A DNA stretch of 64,000 bases. Source: Solwaraspora sp. WMMD1047. GTDB taxonomy: Bacteria; Actinomycetota; Actinomycetes; Mycobacteriales; Micromonosporaceae. Position 1 is the stretch's first letter; each line of letters opens with the position of its first letter. The notes below the pieces were generated by a model. It ran no database searches and had not been told where the DNA came from. It saw only the letters and a program-made list of their open reading frames with translations. The translations under genes were made by a program, and so were the position numbers. Below, in pieces: positions 35,300 through 43,655 of the stretch. The stretch covers positions 8,066,816 to 8,130,815 of the forward strand of contig NZ_JARUBL010000001.1 of assembly GCF_029626155.1 (NCBI RefSeq), written 5' to 3'.

Positions 35300-35620
35300 G
35301 GCGGAGTGGCTGAGCAGGTCGCGATGTTGTCTCGGATCTTGCTCGGTCAGTCGTCGGAGAGGTCGCGGCAGAGTTCAGCGACGGACGCGGATGCCTCGGC
35401 TGGGGACGCCGGGCGGGGGGCCGGCTGTGGCGGGTTCGGGTGTGGCGGGTTCGGGTGTGGCCAGCCTGGGCGAAGTCAGCAGCCGGTAGTCGTCGGCATG
35501 CCTCAGGGATTACTCGTAGCTGGAGACCGAGGAGGTGGTCCACGACGTCGCCGAGGGGGGGTTGCGATGGGCCTGTTGCCAAGCGGAGCCAGGGTTCGTG
35601 ACGGGAAAGTCAGAGCTAAG
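35300..35620 (+). pseudogene. IS66-type transposase N-terminal remnant
   Basis: One frame reads VAEQVAMLSRILLGQSSERS, the usual MLFGKSSERS block of IS66 transposases. Further on another frame reads RDYS, a stop codon, then LETEEVVHDVAEGG, matching the DYSHLETEEVVHDVPEG block. At least one frameshift and one stop codon are present and the catalytic part is absent. It is a dead fragment upstream of the NLR pair. Confidence 0.65.
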
Positions 35621-35970
35621 ACACCCGCCACCGATCAAGACCTATGCTGCGGCACACGGCCACCGCACGATGTTCGGTTGCCCACACAAACCATCGATGA
35701 TCAACGCGGTGGCCGTCTCCATACGCACGCCACGCCCCCCGCCGGAGCTTCGGTGACTGCGGCCCGCGCCGCCGAGGCTGATCAACTCCGCCAGCTCTCT
35801 GACCGTCAGGCGCCGGAGCGCGATGCGGTTTCACATCGCGCCCCGGGTTCCCTGAATGGCCTTGGCCTGCCGAGGCGCGCCATGCCGAATCCTGGTGTGG
35901 CGAGGCAGGGCGAGCCTAGGCCGGCCATGCCCAGCGATGGCGTGCCTTGCCACGCTGGACCATGGCCTCC
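35621..35970. other. Gene-free stretch with GGC(A/G)-type short repeats
   Basis: No gene is seen. Between about 35860 and 35965 short related words such as GGCCTGCCGAGGC, GGCGAGGCAGGGC, GGCCATGCC and GGCGTGCCTTGCC recur in both orientations, giving several small inverted repeats. This is downstream of the leftward phage-like pair and may be a terminator-rich or degenerate repeat region. Confidence 0.4.
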
Positions 35971-36630
35971 CTACTGTCCGTTCCCAGGAGGTAGGGAGTT
36001 TGTGGGTTGTGGTTGTCCGCGCTGCGGGGATTCCAGCTCGGTGAGTCGTCGGCGGAGTTGGGCGATCTCGGCTTCGGTGGTGTCCACCCGGCCGCTGGTC
36101 TGCTCGACTTGGCCGATCACGGCTTGGACGGTGACGCCGATCGCGGCCATCGTCTTCTCCAGCCGATCCTGGCGTACGTCGAGGTGACGCATGAGCAGGG
36201 CTTGCCGGTTGAATGCCATCGCCGTCGCCTCGACCAGCCGTGCGGTGGTGACGTCGAGTTGTCTGAGGTCGATGGTCTCGACCTTGCCGCGGCCGGCTTC
36301 CACCTCGGCCACGGCCCGGCTCTGATGCTGGCGGGCTAGCTCGATGACCTGGTCTGGTTCGGCGAGCTGGTAGCCGTGCCCGCGCACGATGCTGAACACC
36401 TTCCGCTGGCCGAGCAGTTCCGCTGCCGCTCTGCGGGCGGCGGCGAGGATCGCCTGTTTGTGTCTTGGGTCGAGGAAGTCCAGGCCGACCAGTTCGCCGA
36501 GTTCCTCGTAGCGGATCAGGTCGCCGGGTTTGAGGTCGGCCATCTGGTCGTGGAACACACGCCAGCGGGGCCGCGCCGGGGTGTCCTGGCCGGGGTGGCG
36601 GACCGCGACTGCCTCTCCGGTGCTCGTCAT
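35971..36630 (-). CDS. Phage/element hypothetical protein with coiled-coil tail
   Basis: A 219-residue protein. Residues 20-95 form a small helical domain (WRVFHDQMADLKPGDLIRYE, KVFSIVRGHGYQLAEP) resembling a winged-helix layout in which an R-G-x-G-Y-x-L strand follows. The following region (EVEAGRGKVETIDLRQLDVT) leads to a long coiled coil to the C-terminus. The ATG overlaps the stop of the upstream gene by four bases, so the two are made together. I recall similar proteins in actinophages but know no function. Confidence 0.6.
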   Translation of the reverse strand: MTSTGEAVAVRHPGQDTPARPRWRVFHDQMADLKPGDLIRYEELGELVGLDFLDPRHKQAILAAARRAAAELLGQRKVFSIVRGHGYQLAEPDQVIELARQHQSRAVAEVEAGRGKVETIDLRQLDVTTARLVEATAMAFNRQALLMRHLDVRQDRLEKTMAAIGVTVQAVIGQVEQTSGRVDTTEAEIAQLRRRLTELESPQRGQPQPTNSLPPGNGQ

Positions 36631-37205
36631 TGGTCGGTCACGTCCAGGGTGGCGGTGAACCGTCCGTAGGTGGGCCGGTAATCGCCCAGTCCGATCATCG
36701 AACCGGCAACGTTCGCGGCGCTGCGCAGGTCGTCCACGTCGATCACGGTGCCGTCAAGCATGCCGGTCGCCTGGAGCCGCCAGTTCGGGAAGATCGGCCG
36801 GGTACGCATCACACGGTTCATGCCGACCTTGACCGGTGCGCGGTGCACCCACCGGCCGTCGGCGTACATCGCCTGCAGGTCACGCGGCCCGTCGTACTCG
36901 ACCGGCATCGTCATGGTCTCGATGATCACGCCGCGTTCGATCTTCTTTCCGCCTTTGCTCAGACGTGCCCCTTCCACCAGGCATTTCTGCAGGTTGGTCG
37001 CGGGGACGAACGGCCCGACCTCGGGTGTGTAGTACATGCCTCCCAGCCATTCCAGGTGCGCGATTTCGGCGTGATCGTCGTCGGTCTTCCTCGTCTTCCC
37101 GGTCACCTGTCGGATCTGTTTGACCACGGTGTCCATGGGGTCGACCAGCCGGGCGTTGTGCATCAGTAGCGGCGACGTTCCCTCGCAGACGATCTTGAAT
37201 CTCAA
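36627..37205 (-). CDS. Actinophage-type hypothetical protein
   Basis: A 192-residue protein starting at the TTG 37205, with GAGGAG about ten bases upstream. It begins RFKIVCEGTSPLLMHNARLV, continues with EIAHLEWLGGMYYTPEVGPF and PATNLQKCLVEGARL, and ends IGLGDYRPTYGRFTATLDV. This set of blocks is one I know from many actinobacteriophages and prophages as a conserved protein of unknown function. It is coupled to the gene at 35971. The pair is probably a phage-derived fragment. Confidence 0.65.
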   Translation of the reverse strand: MRFKIVCEGTSPLLMHNARLVDPMDTVVKQIRQVTGKTRKTDDDHAEIAHLEWLGGMYYTPEVGPFVPATNLQKCLVEGARLSKGGKKIERGVIIETMTMPVEYDGPRDLQAMYADGRWVHRAPVKVGMNRVMRTRPIFPNWRLQATGMLDGTVIDVDDLRSAANVAGSMIGLGDYRPTYGRFTATLDVTDQ

Positions 37206-37296
37206 CTGCCCGTACTCCTCGTTGGCATGTCAGGTAACGGTTCGGCCCGCCCCGGGTTGAGGGGTGGCCGGGACGTCGGTGGGTGGGGGGCGAAGT

Positions 37297-38094
37297 TCAG
37301 TGGGGGCGCCGGCCGATGGTGGACAGCGCGAGGTTGCCTTTGACGGCTAGTTCGGGGTTGGTGAGCAGGTCGCGGAAGGCGTCGATGTCGGCGGGCGGCA
37401 TGCCGGCGTTGATGAGTTTGCGGCGGAGAACGGCGGCGGCGGCGTGGGGTAGGAGGCAGCCGTGACTGCCGCCGGTCCAGGTGGCGGTGTGACCGGTGGT
37501 CGTGGTGTCGAGGCCGAGGTTGCGCATGGCGTGGTGGACGCGGCGGCCCCAGGTGGGGTCGTTGCGCGATGCGGTCAGGGCGGAGTGGAAGGCGTCGTGG
37601 TAGGCGGTGAACAGCCGGTCGGCTTCGTCGAGGTCCGGTGCGGTCAGCACGCTGGTACGCCACGTCGGCTCGAATTCCTCGATGATCAGGACACCGCCGG
37701 GGGCGAGGGCGTCGGCCAGGGTCGCGAGGACGTCGTGGCGTTGGGGAAGGTGCCCGAGCAGGAGCCGGACGTGGACGAGGTGGTAGGGGCCGCCGCCGGG
37801 TAGCGGGTCGGTGACGATGTTGTGGTGGATCAGCTGGACCCGGCGGTCGGTGTGGCACGGGTCCAGGTCGATGTCGGTCGCGATGACCTCCCCGGCGGGG
37901 GCCATTTCGGCAAGGGTGGACGCGATGGTGCTGGCGCCGACGGCGACGACCAGGCATCGGGCGTTGGCGGGGAGGGCGAGGCTGCGTAGTTGTTGGCGGC
38001 TGAACGGGTCGTACATGCCGGCGAGGGCGCGCATCATCAGGGTGCGCTCGCGTTCGGTCTGGTCGGCGTCGTGGAACAGGTAGGTCATCGACAC
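37297..38094 (-). CDS. SAM-dependent methyltransferase
   Basis: A 265-residue class I methyltransferase. Motif I is LVVAVGASTIASTLAEMAP near residue 48, with the usual G-x-G-x-G weakened to V-G-A-S-T. An acidic ribose-binding loop (EVIATDID) follows, then the HLVHVRLLLGHLPQ and LAPGGVLIIEEFEP blocks. The substrate is unknown; the helical C-terminal part resembles small-molecule methyltransferases. The GTG at 38094 has GGAGAAGG five bases upstream; an ATG two codons later is possible. It is downstream of the ABC importer genes in the same direction. Confidence 0.8.
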   Translation of the reverse strand: MSMTYLFHDADQTERERTLMMRALAGMYDPFSRQQLRSLALPANARCLVVAVGASTIASTLAEMAPAGEVIATDIDLDPCHTDRRVQLIHHNIVTDPLPGGGPYHLVHVRLLLGHLPQRHDVLATLADALAPGGVLIIEEFEPTWRTSVLTAPDLDEADRLFTAYHDAFHSALTASRNDPTWGRRVHHAMRNLGLDTTTTGHTATWTGGSHGCLLPHAAAAVLRRKLINAGMPPADIDAFRDLLTNPELAVKGNLALSTIGRRPH

Positions 38095-38130
38095 GGGTGC
38101 CTTCTCCGAGGTCCGAGGTGGGGAATGGGC

Positions 38131-38919
38131 TTAGGCGGTGGTGTGGCGAATCCAGGGAGCTGCGGCGTGGCAGCCGGCGGTGAGGAGGTAGTACAGGACG
38201 GTGCTCGCGCCGGCGAGGAGGACAACGGCCGCCCAGGCGAGGTCCGCGCGGGTGCCGGCGGTCTGGATGACGACGCCGAGGCCGCTGATTCCGCCGAACA
38301 ACTCCGCGACGACGGCTCCGATGAGGGCCAGCGGGAGCGCGATCCGCAGCCCGGCGAAGATCTGCGGCAACGCCGCCGGCACCCGGATCTTGAGGAACAG
38401 TTGCCAGCGGGAGGCGGTCAGCGAACACGCCAGCTCGACCAGCTCCGCCGGTGTGGACCTGAGCCCGCTCTTCGTGGCCAGGGCGATCGGGAAGAAGCAC
38501 ATCATCCAGACCAGGACGATCTTCGGCCCTGACCCGAACCCCAGGGTGACGATCAGGAGCGGCACCACGGCGGGTTTCGGGATCGTGCCGAGCACGAGCA
38601 GCAGCGGCGTCATGGCGCGTTCCAGACGGTGGGAGATCGCCAGGACGATCCCGACCGCCACGGCCGTGGCGACTGCCAGTGCGTAGCCGGCCGTCGCGGT
38701 GGCGAGGGTGTCGGCGGCGTTGCGCAGCAGGTAGCCGGGCTGGCCGGCGAGGGCTTCGACGACCGCGGGTGGCGACGGCGCGAGGTACGGCGCGACGTCG
38801 AGTGCCTCGACGGCAACCCACCAGGCGGCGACCAGACCGGCCGCCCCGAGGATCGGCGCCGCCGAGGCCGACATTGCGGCCCGCGCTCGACCAGGGGTGT
38901 CAGGGGTGAGACCAAACAT
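38131..38919 (-). CDS. ABC importer permease (SsuC/TauC type)
   Basis: A 262-residue inner-membrane permease with about six membrane segments and the EAA-type cytoplasmic loop LACSLTASRWQLFLKIRVPA, continuing LPQIFAGLRIALP, which contacts the ATPase. It belongs to the nitrate/sulfonate/thiamine-precursor permease group. It starts 14 bases after the substrate-binding protein gene's stop. No functional ATPase gene is adjacent; the nearest ABC ATPase (43652) is degenerate, so this importer needs an ATPase from elsewhere or is incomplete. Confidence 0.85.
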   Translation of the reverse strand: MFGLTPDTPGRARAAMSASAAPILGAAGLVAAWWVAVEALDVAPYLAPSPPAVVEALAGQPGYLLRNAADTLATATAGYALAVATAVAVGIVLAISHRLERAMTPLLLVLGTIPKPAVVPLLIVTLGFGSGPKIVLVWMMCFFPIALATKSGLRSTPAELVELACSLTASRWQLFLKIRVPAALPQIFAGLRIALPLALIGAVVAELFGGISGLGVVIQTAGTRADLAWAAVVLLAGASTVLYYLLTAGCHAAAPWIRHTTA

Positions 38920-38933
38920 CGGGCGCCGGCCGC

Positions 38934-39962
38934 CTATTCGGCCAGGTCGAAAGCGACGATGTCCTGCGGCATCAGCCCCGGCCGGATCGCACCCGCGCCC
39001 TGGAGGATGGCGATGTTGCGGGCGACCCGACCCTCGTCGAAATGCCCGAACGGGTAGTCGCCGAGCGGCTCGACGTAGCCGCGCAGGCCCTGCAGCTCCG
39101 AGGTCGCCGTGGCGGCCTGCTGGCCCTGGGTCTCATCCTGGGCGGCGTAGATCTGCCCCGCCAGGTCGGGCTGGTCCACCGCGTGACGCAGCCCGCGCAG
39201 CAGCGCCCGGTTGAACCGCCGTACCAGGTCCGGCTTCTCCCGGGCGGTGGTGGTGGTCACCGCGATCGCGGAGCCGTGGAGGTCACCGATCCAGTCTGCG
39301 AACGGCAGGACGGTGATCTCCTGTCCGGCGAGCTGCCGCACCGAGTCAACTGCCGGCACGAACTGGCTGGCCGCGTCCACCTTGCCGGCGGCGAGCAGCG
39401 CCGCGTGTTGCGCCGGGACCGGGTTGCTGACCCACTCGATCGTCGAGTGGTCGAAACCGGCCAGCCGGGCGTACGTCGGGAACAGCACGTGGTTGATGCC
39501 ACCGGGGACGTAGCTGAGCCGCCGGCCCGCCAGATCACTGGGCCGATTGATGCCGCTGCTGCGCAACGCAACGAAGCAGGCGAGGTTGCGCTGATGCAGC
39601 ACCGACGTCAGGACGACGTCCGAGATACCGCCGGGCTTGCTGTACTCGATCATCGCGGCGTTGACATCCACCGTCGCGAAGACCACCTCTCCGCCGGCCA
39701 ACAGCCGCAGGTTCTCCGTACTGCCCTTACCCGGCAGCACCTGCACGTCGATCCCCTCGTCCCGGAACCAGCCTTCCGCCTGCGCGACGAAGATCGGCGC
39801 CTCCCGACCCTGAATCCCGGCCCCCGTCAGCACGGTGACCTTTTCCACCGCCGAACCGGGGCGACTCCGCTCACCACCGGCGCAAGCCGCCGCGGACACC
39901 GTTCCCACCAGGGCCGCCGCCCCGCCGGCCAGCAGCCGTCTGCGGCTGATCACCATCGTCAT
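38934..39962 (-). CDS. ABC substrate-binding lipoprotein (NMT1/SsuA-like)
   Basis: A 342-residue periplasmic-type binding protein. The start has a twin-arginine-like SRRRLLAGG followed by a hydrophobic stretch and the lipobox SAAAC, so it is probably a lipoprotein on the outer face of the membrane. The core begins VTVLTGAGIQGREAPIFVAQ and has EGWFRDEGIDVQVLP, typical of the NMT1/THI5-like and SsuA-type family that binds thiamine-pyrimidine precursors, sulfonates or riboflavin-like ligands. The ATG at 39962 is favoured by GAGGTG six bases upstream. The ligand is not defined. Confidence 0.85.
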   Translation of the reverse strand: MTMVISRRRLLAGGAAALVGTVSAAACAGGERSRPGSAVEKVTVLTGAGIQGREAPIFVAQAEGWFRDEGIDVQVLPGKGSTENLRLLAGGEVVFATVDVNAAMIEYSKPGGISDVVLTSVLHQRNLACFVALRSSGINRPSDLAGRRLSYVPGGINHVLFPTYARLAGFDHSTIEWVSNPVPAQHAALLAAGKVDAASQFVPAVDSVRQLAGQEITVLPFADWIGDLHGSAIAVTTTTAREKPDLVRRFNRALLRGLRHAVDQPDLAGQIYAAQDETQGQQAATATSELQGLRGYVEPLGDYPFGHFDEGRVARNIAILQGAGAIRPGLMPQDIVAFDLAE

Positions 39963-39972
39963 CACACACCTC

Positions 39973-39990
39973 ACTTAGAAAACTTAGAAA
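39973..39990. promoter_or_regulatory. Tandem ACTTAGAAA repeat before the importer operon
   Basis: Two exact copies of ACTTAGAAA (39973-39981 and 39982-39990) lie immediately upstream of the Shine-Dalgarno sequence of the leftward binding-protein gene. A related GCTAAGTAAGCC is at about 40166. The small GntR protein is encoded 270 bases away in the opposite direction, so this is a candidate operator. Confidence 0.5.
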
Positions 39991-40258
39991 TACAAGCTGA
40001 GGGCTACTGCGGGACACGGTTGCGTCTGCGCACCCGCCTCCCCCCGGGGCCGAGCGGTTCGGCGACGGGGGACGCCGAAGGTGCGGAGGGAGGCGGGCTG
40101 CGGCCGAGGCGCCGGGCTCGTTCCTACGCAAGGCGGTGCCTCGACTAGCACCAGAACCTAGATTGCTAAGTAAGCCAAGTCAACATCCGTTGCTATGCAT
40201 ACTTGTCAACGCAGGTCAGGGCGTGGTGCGATGGGCACGCCTACGCAAGGAGCCCTTC

Positions 40259-40498
40259 ATGTCGACACCGTCCCAGCCGGCCGAACCCGTCTACCGCCGG
40301 ATCATGCGCGCCATCGAAGCCGACATCGCCAGCGGCGAACTGAAGCCCGGAGACCGTGTTCCCTCCACAGCGCAGCTCGTCGAGCAGTACCAGTGCTCAG
40401 CCCCCACCGTTCGGCAGGCACTCGCCAGGTTGCAGGAACGCGGCGTCCTACAAGGACACCAAGGACGCGGCGTGTACGTCAACCAAGCGCCGGACTGA
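40259..40498 (+). CDS. Small GntR-type transcriptional regulator
   Basis: A 79-residue protein comprising only a winged helix-turn-helix: EPVYRRIMRAIEADIASGEL, then PGDRVPSTAQLVEQYQCSAP and TVRQALARLQERGVLQGHQG, ending RGVYV. This is the GntR DNA-binding domain without an effector domain. AAGGAG lies seven bases before the ATG at 40259. It diverges from the ABC importer operon and probably controls it, perhaps via the ACTTAGAAA repeats. The ligand input is unknown. Confidence 0.85.
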   Translation: MSTPSQPAEPVYRRIMRAIEADIASGELKPGDRVPSTAQLVEQYQCSAPTVRQALARLQERGVLQGHQGRGVYVNQAPD

Positions 40499-40525
40499 CC
40501 CTGTAGATCAACGGACCCGAGGCGT

Positions 40526-41104
40526 CTATTCGGCCGCGTTATGGATTCTGTTTCGTATCATCGCGTAGTAGACGGGGCTTGTTGGCGCATGCCGGATGGT
40601 ACCTACGATTCGATATCCCCATTGCAGATAGGCGCTCTGAGCAGGCTCGTTGTCCACGATGACAGTAAGTGCGACGTATTCCTCAGTGCGAAGTCGGCAG
40701 AGTTCGTCATGTAGCTCGTGTCCAAGTCCGCGTCCCCTGAGGGGTTGTCGAACCATCAGCTCACGGAGCCAGAACACACTTCCCGAATCGGCTGCCTTCG
40801 CATGATCGGCTGACAACGACGGAACAATCTCTTGCCACCAGGGAATCGCCGGGTCGAGGGTCACGCCATGACATGAGCCTAACACTGTTTGTCCTACAAC
40901 GGATGCCACAATTTCGAAACCAGGCATGGCCATAGCGCCGTCGAGGCGACGACCATATGCCGTTAACGAGAAAAACGGGTCGTCAGCGTAGGGTGCGACC
41001 GAGTACACGTCAGCGTACAGGTCCAACAGGGCGTCGCGATGTTTGCGGGCCGCTGAGCTGTCCCAGCGCGCGAGCGCTTCTTCTGCGCGTCGGTTGTACG
41101 GCAT
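40526..41104 (-). CDS. GNAT family N-acetyltransferase
   Basis: A 192-residue acetyl-CoA-dependent acetyltransferase. The cofactor motif A is LMVRQPLRGRGLGHELHDEL (R-x-x-G-x-G type), followed by ALTVIVDNEPAQSAYLQWGY, the typical beta-bulge and A-x-x-x-Y-x-x-x-G-F/Y block of the fold. The substrate is unknown. It starts three bases after the stop of the HTH-TPR regulator, forming a two-gene operon. The GC content is lower than in most of the window, suggesting transfer. Confidence 0.8.
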   Translation of the reverse strand: MPYNRRAEEALARWDSSAARKHRDALLDLYADVYSVAPYADDPFFSLTAYGRRLDGAMAMPGFEIVASVVGQTVLGSCHGVTLDPAIPWWQEIVPSLSADHAKAADSGSVFWLRELMVRQPLRGRGLGHELHDELCRLRTEEYVALTVIVDNEPAQSAYLQWGYRIVGTIRHAPTSPVYYAMIRNRIHNAAE

Positions 41105-41107
41105 GAT

Positions 41108-42523
41108 TCAGATCGCATCGATTTGTTCGACGGCGCGGCGAATCGCGACGGAGGCAACGAGTGGGTCCAGTTCACGCCGTAGCGACTTCAACTCGTTTCG
41201 AACCCGGGAGGATGTGATTTCACCGGCAACCTTCACCGCCTGGGTGACATCCTCGGCGCACTGACGTAGGTCTTTACGGCGCAGTGAGTTTCTAGATAGG
41301 CTGACGAGTCCGATCCCCATGTTCCGCCGAAACCCCTCGGTATGCAGTCTTGCAGACAATCGGAGTAGCTCGTCCGCCCTTTGATGCTGACCGAGGTCAG
41401 ATCGGCACATTCCGTCGAGACATGACAGCTCAGCTTTGTTGAAGAACGAGATCCATACAGGGTCGTCACCGCTAACCCCCTTCTCGAACTCTGTCCGCGC
41501 CCGATCGATCGCACGCTCGCACGACTGTACTTCACCGAGCCCAGCCCATCCATGAGCCTCGCGAATCGCCAGTAGCGCCCGTACCCTTGGACTGACCCAG
41601 CGGCCAGTGTTCTCGCGTCCTCTTTGAGCTAGCAGGACGGCCTCGCGGTACCTTCGTTGTTGAACAGCCTGTCGTGACATATTTGCGAGAGTGCGAGAAA
41701 TCAGGCCATGGTCCTCGGTCATGTACGCGAGGTTTAGCGCTTCGGTCAGATGGCGGTGTGCTTGCCTCGGCAAACTAGCGTCAAAGGAGTACCAGCCAAT
41801 TGACGTCTTAAGTTCACCCATCATTCGTTGAAGATCCTGGCCGATGGAGTCGCCGTAGACGCCGCCCTCGACCATCTTCTCAATCATACGAAGCTGGGCA
41901 TCAGCAAAACGCCAAAGACGATCACCGCCAAGGCGGGCGTCAAGGCTGTACAGGTCATCTATTATCGCGCGAAGGTCGGCTACATCACTCACCCCGATTC
42001 GAGGTCGGTGTGCAGCATCCTGGCCCTCGATGCGGTCGAGTAGACCTGCAACTCGCTCGGCCGGCTCCTGTCCGAGAGTTGACATCGCTTGAGTCGCAGC
42101 GCCAATGGTGCCAGCAAGAATCTGTCGGCGCTTCACTTGATCACCGGACTCTCCGTCGACTCGAAGGCTGTCCGGAACGACAAGTCCCAGCGGTATCCCG
42201 AGGCCCTCCACGAAGCGAAAAAAGACTCCAATGAACCTGACCGTCTGCTTTCGGTGCTCTATTCTGCTCAGCGCTGGCTGGTCCAGGCCAACCATCCCAG
42301 CGATCTGCCTCTGAGTCAGTGACGTCCACTCTTGCAGTAGCCGGGACACCGTGCCAAAGTCGTGCTCCCTGAGCGCCTCTCGCATTTGAGGGCGTTGCCA
42401 GATGGCGGGAGGAATCAAGGCAGACGGACCGATCTTTTCGCACGTCGCACACGTGTTCGAGTTGTTGTAGACACTGAGACGCCCACGGCATCCCTGACAC
42501 TCTCGGTAACGTTGGCTTCCCAT
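41108..42523 (-). CDS. HTH regulator with zinc ribbon and TPR-like region
   Basis: A 471-residue protein. The N-terminus has a zinc ribbon (CQGCRG and CATCEK). A helix-turn-helix of the XRE type follows (LTQRQIAGMVGLDQPALSRI near residue 70). The rest is helical repeats up to the C-terminus (RQAHRHLTEALNLAYMTEDH, RRYREAVLLAQRGR), a TPR-like array as in actinomycete regulators of this class. It is the first gene of a two-gene operon with a GNAT enzyme and likely controls it or the divergent genes. The ATG at 42523 is the first good start. Confidence 0.8.
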   Translation of the reverse strand: MGSQRYRECQGCRGRLSVYNNSNTCATCEKIGPSALIPPAIWQRPQMREALREHDFGTVSRLLQEWTSLTQRQIAGMVGLDQPALSRIEHRKQTVRFIGVFFRFVEGLGIPLGLVVPDSLRVDGESGDQVKRRQILAGTIGAATQAMSTLGQEPAERVAGLLDRIEGQDAAHRPRIGVSDVADLRAIIDDLYSLDARLGGDRLWRFADAQLRMIEKMVEGGVYGDSIGQDLQRMMGELKTSIGWYSFDASLPRQAHRHLTEALNLAYMTEDHGLISRTLANMSRQAVQQRRYREAVLLAQRGRENTGRWVSPRVRALLAIREAHGWAGLGEVQSCERAIDRARTEFEKGVSGDDPVWISFFNKAELSCLDGMCRSDLGQHQRADELLRLSARLHTEGFRRNMGIGLVSLSRNSLRRKDLRQCAEDVTQAVKVAGEITSSRVRNELKSLRRELDPLVASVAIRRAVEQIDAI

Positions 42524-42905
42524 CAGCCCGCTCGGTCCGTCCTGAACGTTTCGTCAACATGAAGGTGACGGTACTGGACTTGGTTCGTAGGGCCATTGTG
42601 CTGCCCCTATGCCGTCCCGCCAAGCAATATGTCGAGTCAACAAGGCAAGTCGCCCTGTGACTCACCACTCACTCACTGTTGCATGGCCTGCAGATCGATG
42701 TCCCGAGCCCCAGAACAGGAGGCCGACGACGGATGGGGTCACAGCAGCCAACACTCCGACATCGCACAGGCCGATGGCGGCAATCGACCACCCATGCCGG
42801 CACCAACGACCGCACCTATCGGTGACCAGCTCCAGCGCACCCAAGCGGACGGACAACACCGCGACACTACTTCGATTACCTAGCAACACAGCGCGAGGAG
42901 GGATG
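42524..42905. promoter_or_regulatory. Divergent intergenic region
   Basis: 382 bases between the HTH-TPR regulator and the rightward 42906 operon. No gene is supported. It should contain promoters in both directions; no clear operator repeat was noticed. AGGAGGG at 42896-42902 is the Shine-Dalgarno sequence of the rightward gene. Confidence 0.45.
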
Positions 42906-43259
42906 ATGCCCGCCCGAGTTCCTGCCATCGAACCGAATCAACGCCATCCTGACGAGATCGCGAACGCAGCTACGTACCACCGAGACGATCCGGTGTGGGC
43001 GTGGGCGCCATTCGACCGACAGTGGCGGCCGGGTGTTGTGGACGCCGGCTCGAACCTCGCGGTGCTGGTGACCTTCCGCTGGCCGGGCGGTGGGACGGGC
43101 GTCGACTCACTGCTTCCGCGTCACGTGATGCCCCGCACCGAGCGCGACGAGGACCTCGACCGCGCGGTCGCCGACCCGTCCCTGCCTGTCCGCCTGCGCA
43201 ACACCCAGCCGCCGCACACCGATTCCGTTGCAGCCAGTCGACCCGCTCAGGAGGGCTAA
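42906..43259 (+). CDS. Small Tudor/SH3-like hypothetical protein
   Basis: A 117-residue protein from the ATG at 42906, with AGGAGGG upstream. The core reads DDPVWAWAPFDRQWRPGVVD, then LAVLVTFRWPGGGTGVDSLL and RHVMPR, the layout of a small beta-barrel (agenet/SH3-like) of about 55 residues. The tail is disordered. Such small proteins recur next to regulators in actinomycetes. Function unknown. It is three bases from the next gene. Confidence 0.6.
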   Translation: MPARVPAIEPNQRHPDEIANAATYHRDDPVWAWAPFDRQWRPGVVDAGSNLAVLVTFRWPGGGTGVDSLLPRHVMPRTERDEDLDRAVADPSLPVRLRNTQPPHTDSVAASRPAQEG

Positions 43260-43262
43260 CCC

Positions 43263-43655
43263 GTGGGCACACCCCCAGCGGCATCAGGCGGCAGCCTGGG
43301 CCATCCGCCGTGGTGTGATCTGGCCGAGTGCACTGCCACCGGTCCGGTCGAGTACCACCCTGCGTCTGCGCCGCCGACTCATCGGGGGCGTCGATACTCC
43401 TGCAGCCCGACGCCCGGCCCGAATGTGACCGAGGCGGTTGTCCAGGTCGTTCGGTTCGTTGAGGACCCGCATCCGAACGACTTCGTCCGGTTGGAGTTGG
43501 GTGACTCGGACGGTCGCCAGTCGTACTACGTGCGTCTCGCTCAGGCCGAGTTGATGGCCAACGCCCTGAAGACAATCCTGGCGCAGACGCATGCAAGAGG
43601 CTCCGGTGCCGGTCTGGTCGGCAATGTGGCACGCGACCACGAACCCGGGACGTGA
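43263..43655 (+). CDS. DUF6907-like protein
   Basis: A 130-residue protein from the GTG at 43263. It has HPPWCDLAECTATGPVEYHP near residue 14, then VVQVVRFVEDPHPNDFVRLE and LAQAELMANALKTIL. The PPWC plus C-terminal LAQAE-A block is what I recall for DUF6907 proteins of actinomycetes. Function is unknown; the cysteines could bind zinc. It overlaps the ABC-ATPase-like gene by four bases. Confidence 0.6.
   Translation: MGTPPAASGGSLGHPPWCDLAECTATGPVEYHPASAPPTHRGRRYSCSPTPGPNVTEAVVQVVRFVEDPHPNDFVRLELGDSDGRQSYYVRLAQAELMANALKTILAQTHARGSGAGLVGNVARDHEPGT

Noticed and set aside
38934-40258. Thiamine-type riboswitch before the binding protein
   Set aside because: No CTGAGA or ACCTGA-type core was found upstream of 39962; only short direct repeats and a GC-rich hairpin are visible.
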